This document shows, one piece after another, positions 6,733 to 10,000 of a stretch of 10,000 nucleotides of DNA; position 1 is the first letter of the stretch, and each line of letters begins with the position of its first letter. A model generated the notes under the pieces. That model made no database searches and was not told where the DNA came from. It worked only from the letters and a program-made list of their open reading frames with translations. Both the position numbers and the translations under genes were made by a program. The DNA is from Pigoraptor vietnamica (Eukaryota > Opisthokonta > Filasterea). Where the stretch lies: the NCBI GenBank assembly GCA_943704525.1, contig CALSCQ010002402.1, positions 1 through 10,000 on the forward strand, read 5' to 3'.

Positions 6733-9700
6733 GCGACGACTGTGCTTTTCATGAAGGAGCACTTTGGTGTGTCGAACCCGCTTCAGCCCGTCGAGGTCGC
6801 GATTGACGCCTCTACGTACGCGATGTTGCAGGCCGGAGACAAGCACATTGTGGGTCCCGACGGGCTCGAGACGCCCTTCCAGCTTCTGGCGTCGAACAAG
6901 CTGCTGTTGATGTCTTCCTTGCCGGGCTCGCCGCGCGTTTTCACGTACGACCTTACGATCGCCGATCCCGACACGGACCAAATCGCCTTCTACAATCGGC
7001 ACACGCTCCCCATGGGATGGCCCGTGACGTTCTCGCCCACCGACGGCGAACTTCCGGGGGGACTCGCCGCCGCGACGCTGTACTACATCAACGGGGTTGA
7101 GTACGATGAATGGTACAACTACCCCATTTATCGGATTGCAACGTCGCCAGCGGGGACGACCATCGACATCACCGCCAAGGGCAACGCAAAGATGACGGCC
7201 TACGGTCTCATACTCACGGGTACTGCCGCAACATCGCCCTTCTATCGCCACGACCACCAGTATTTTACGGGCATGCCGCTCGTGTTCGACGATCAGTCGC
7301 CCGTGGACCCGCCGGCGCCGCTCGCCAAGGGAACCACCTACTACGTCGTTCGCGTTGACGCCGACCGCTTTCGCCTCGCCCTGTCGGCAGACGATGCGCG
7401 TGCGGGGACGTCGATTGCGCTCGAGGGAGTGGCCGAGGCCGACCTTGTGAAGCCTTACGAGGGGTGGGTGCGCTTGGAATTCACGGTTGCGGACGGCGCC
7501 CCCGTCGCCACGGTGTCAAACGCGGTGGCCACGAGCAGCGCATCGGGAGGGAAGGCCGTGGACATCACGAACGGACTTACGGGAGTGCGCGTGCTGATGG
7601 AGAACGCCGAGGGCGCGCCGGTGCTGTCGCCCATACAGGGCATCTTGGGCGCCGACGGCGAGTGGTATGCGGACAGCGGGGATGCGAAGCTGCGCGTGCC
7701 GACGATTTACGACAACGACCTCTTCCACAAGTACAACCTTCCCGTTGCGAGCGACGTAGTGACGGCGTATTCCTTCGAGTACGTCGAGAAAGGCCCTCTG
7801 CTCACCCACGTGCGCGTGAATTACAAGACCAACAGGACGTACTACGGGTCCACGTACGACTACCCGATAACGGCGGTCGACCTGGAGAACGATATCGTCG
7901 TCGTCTCGGACGACTTTGAAGGGAAAGTTGGGCTGCAGTTCCACAGGTTTTGGCTCGTCTCGGTTGTCGTCGTCGGTGACGGCGTTCTCCCGTGCGGACT
8001 GCACACGAACACGATCTATTCGCCTAACGTCGAGCGCTGGGACAAGGAAACTGGCAAGGCCTATCTGACGCTGCGAGAGTCGCCGAATGGGCCGCGCGTC
8101 GACCTCACGTGCGAGGGCACTCTGTCGACGTCTGGCGTGCTCCGCGTCTCCCTCGTGGATACGACGTCGTTTGCGGGAGATGGCTTTTTCACGCAGGACA
8201 TCGAAATTTACGCCGGGTCCAAGTCGGTGCTCATCACGGACGACTTTGACACGGGTAAGTGCGTTGCGAAGGCGCGTGCCGGCTTGATATTTTGGAAGGG
8301 ACAGCAACTTCCATTGGGAGCATGACGGCTGAGTAGCTCAGGAAGAAGAGCCCGCGCAGTTGTAGGATATCCGTGCGCGACCGCCCCTTGACCATTCATC
8401 GACCCTGCAGTCTAAGTCAATGCGCCTGCACACACCCCTCCCTACGTTGGCAGTGTTCTAACCATTCTGTTCGCCGGCGGTTTCTGCGGCTTTGTTGTTC
8501 CCTCAGAGCTGCAGTACTTTGTCAACCTGTACAAGGAAGACCACTTCGAGCCCACGACGACCCGGTACCGCGGTTTCGGCAGCACCGACTTGTCGTGCGG
8601 CTACCACATCAACGCGAAGGGCGAGCAGGAACCGCCGACGATATCCGGTCTCACCATGACGGATGCTCTTCGTCCCATCGATTACACGAACCCGCGCGTG
8701 CCGCAAATGCCAGTGTTTGCGGCGCAATGCGGCGACGAGTGGTTTTCGGCGCCGACTTGGTACATGGGTGCGACAGGCGTCAACTCCGGGTACTACTGGT
8801 GGGTGTTGATTCGTCGCCTCCGCGCGCGGTTGGTACCTAGCTCGGCTCCGCGCTGAATGGTTCCATGCACTGCGCTGGCACATTCTTGTTCTTGAAAAGA
8901 AGCGGGCGCACAAGCTTGAGTCCTCGCAGCAGCCGGTCTGCCCTCAGCGTCTCTTGTCCAAGGTTGCCGCAGTGCTCTGATTCCGCTTCGCTCTTCCACC
9001 ACAGGCTCATGTACGATGAGAATGCCGACGACGACGCCCCGATGTTCGGATATTACCTCGGTCATCTGTCGTCGTACTTCCAGACGCTTCACATCGGCCC
9101 AAGCATCTACACTGCGCCGCACCACGAGGACAATGGCGGGAACCGCGCGGCCGGCTTCACGAACTACTTCTACACCATCCGTGCGGACGGGAGCAAGACT
9201 GCGCGCAGCCGGAAGCAGTGGGCGATCTATGCAAGCACCAAGGGGGAGCTGCTGCCGCTCGGCCGCTTCCAGGCGGTCGCAAAGGAGCGCCATTCGCTCG
9301 TCGGCATCAACCTCTCGTCGATGGTTCGCTACCAGCTCGAGTTCCCCAGCCCGGACGTGTGGTCTGCTGTCGGTGGCGACGCGGCACTCGTGGAGCGCAT
9401 CGTCCACAAGATCAAGACGGACGCGGCGTACGTTTCGTACGTGGAGAGCTACCTTCCGACGATGACGCCGGTGATCGAGATGCTGCGCGTTATGACACCC
9501 GCGGCGATCGAAAACGTTGTGCGCATGGTCGAAATCCACGCGTTCCAAATTGCGAACATTATGGCGAACGCCGACGGCGCGTTTGACAAGCGCGTGCACT
9601 TTTACACGATGATCGGAGAGTGGCAGTCCGAGTCGCAGTACGCGGCGCGCATCGCGCTTTACAACGGGCGCGACGTCATCACCGAGGCGCAAGCGAACCG

Positions 9701-10000
9701 TCTGAAGGCGTGCCTTGCTTACGTGCACGGAATCATCTGGGACACGGACTTCATGCCGTACGATCGCGAGGTGTTCAACGAGGTGGGTCTCCTCGGGCCG
9801 ACTCACGTGACGGAATCATCACCTGCACTCGCTGTTGGAGTCTCTTGAGTGGGTCTGCTCGGGCCGACTCGTGCGCACGTGAATCTCACTGGCGCACGTG
9901 TGCTCTTCCTCTAGTTTGTGTGAGCATCACCGAGCACACGGCAGTCCGTCATTTAACGATCTAATCTCAACATGCCTTGTCAATTAACCCATCCGTAGGC
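6649..10000 (+). CDS. Large secreted multidomain protein, possible carbohydrate-active enzyme; 3' partial
   Basis: Visible exons are 6649-8254, 8507-8798 and 9005-9782 (892 residues); junctions are GTAAGT...CTCAG and GTGGGT...CACAG with matching phase. A fourth exon probably follows a GTGGGT donor at 9783; if that donor is not used, the frame stops at 9846-9848. The start ATG has A at -3. Residues 1-28 form a signal peptide (basic start, Leu/Ala core, VSA cleavage). Residues about 110-180 and 200-262 are two copies of a beta repeat with a shared pattern: PVTF or PLVF, then LP/PP, a TLYY or TTYY core, YRIA or FRLA, and GTTIDI or GTSIAL. Residues about 270-560 are beta-rich. The stretch from about 740 looks helical (for example TPAAIENVVRMVEIHAFQ). 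Beta-sandwich plus helical domain occurs in polysaccharide lyases and glycosidases, but no catalytic motif is recognised, so the function is open. Confidence 0.72.
6976..7434 (+). repeat. Two tandem diverged beta-domain repeats within the secreted protein
   Basis: Copy A covers residues about 110-180 (6976-7188) and copy B about 200-262 (7246-7434). Both show a V-x-F strand, a Pro-rich turn with LPGGL or PPAPL, a T-x-YY strand, a YRIA/FRLA strand and a final GT-(T/S)-I strand. They are diverged at nucleotide level, so the duplication is old. Similar LP-GTTYYV type repeats are known in large bacterial and phage proteins, which is a family-level memory rather than a search result. Confidence 0.6.
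9783..9870 (+). repeat. Direct repeat of a 22-bp segment containing a 5' splice-site motif
   Basis: The 22 bp at 9783-9804 and at 9849-9870 differ at a single base. Both begin GTGGGTCT and end CGGGCCGACTC, with starts 66 bp apart. The first copy carries the probable donor of intron 3; the second lies inside that intron. Confidence 0.85.
9783..10000 (+). other. Probable start of intron 3 of the secreted-protein gene
   Basis: After GAG at 9780-9782 comes GTGGGT, the commonest donor type in this window, and coding character falls away. The stretch includes stops in the prior frame, a CTAAT-like branch-point word (9961-9965) and AATTAACCC. A CCGTAG at 9993-9998 could be the acceptor, leaving 2 nt of the next exon; otherwise the intron continues beyond the window. 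Confidence 0.55.

Noticed and set aside
7516-8307. Long open frame of 263 codons on the minus strand.
   Set aside because: It mirrors the first exon of the secreted-protein gene with shadow-like composition and no recognisable motif.
8793-9806. Long open frame of 337 codons on the minus strand.
   Set aside because: It is opposite the exons of the secreted-protein gene, crosses its intron, is rich in Arg/His/Val typical of reverse-strand shadows in GC-rich coding DNA, and shows no domain.

Overview
The window comes from a nuclear genome of a eukaryote, most likely a GC-rich protist or alga; I cannot place the lineage from sequence alone. The evidence is dense spliceosomal introns (20 complete ones can be placed with matching phase on both sides), GC-rich exons set among T-rich introns, a peroxisomal targeting signal, a secretory signal peptide, and no bacterial-style operons or ribosome binding sites. 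No tRNA, rRNA, CRISPR array or recognisable transposon gene was seen.

Layout. (1) 1-1795, plus strand: the 3' part of a four-exon (visible) gene whose product looks like a degenerate DNase I / endonuclease-exonuclease-phosphatase fold protein, apparently with two tandem domains, the first cut by the window edge. (2) 1796-1945: a 150 bp convergent gap. (3) 1946-6217, minus strand: a complete 18-exon acyl-CoA oxidase gene. The reconstructed 2061 nt coding sequence gives 686 residues, and every intron has consistent phase. The N-terminus carries a textbook PTS2 peroxisome signal. Introns hold long T runs, TG runs and one three-copy minisatellite. (4) 6218-6648: a 431 bp divergent promoter region with a CRE-type palindrome and a CArG-like box. 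(5) 6649 to past the window end, plus strand: a large secreted protein (892 residues visible) with a signal peptide, two tandem beta repeats, a beta-rich middle and a helical C-terminal region. It may act on polysaccharides, but its family is not certain.

The acyl-CoA oxidase performs the first step of peroxisomal fatty-acid beta-oxidation. The divergent secreted protein and the convergent nuclease-like protein have no evident functional link to it; the genes look like ordinary neighbours in a compact eukaryotic genome. The main points for a second look are the loss of catalytic residues in the nuclease-like protein, the PTS2 signal, the strong preference for GTG at 5' splice sites, the sense-strand T runs in introns, the intronic minisatellite, and a duplicated 5' splice-site segment near the right edge.
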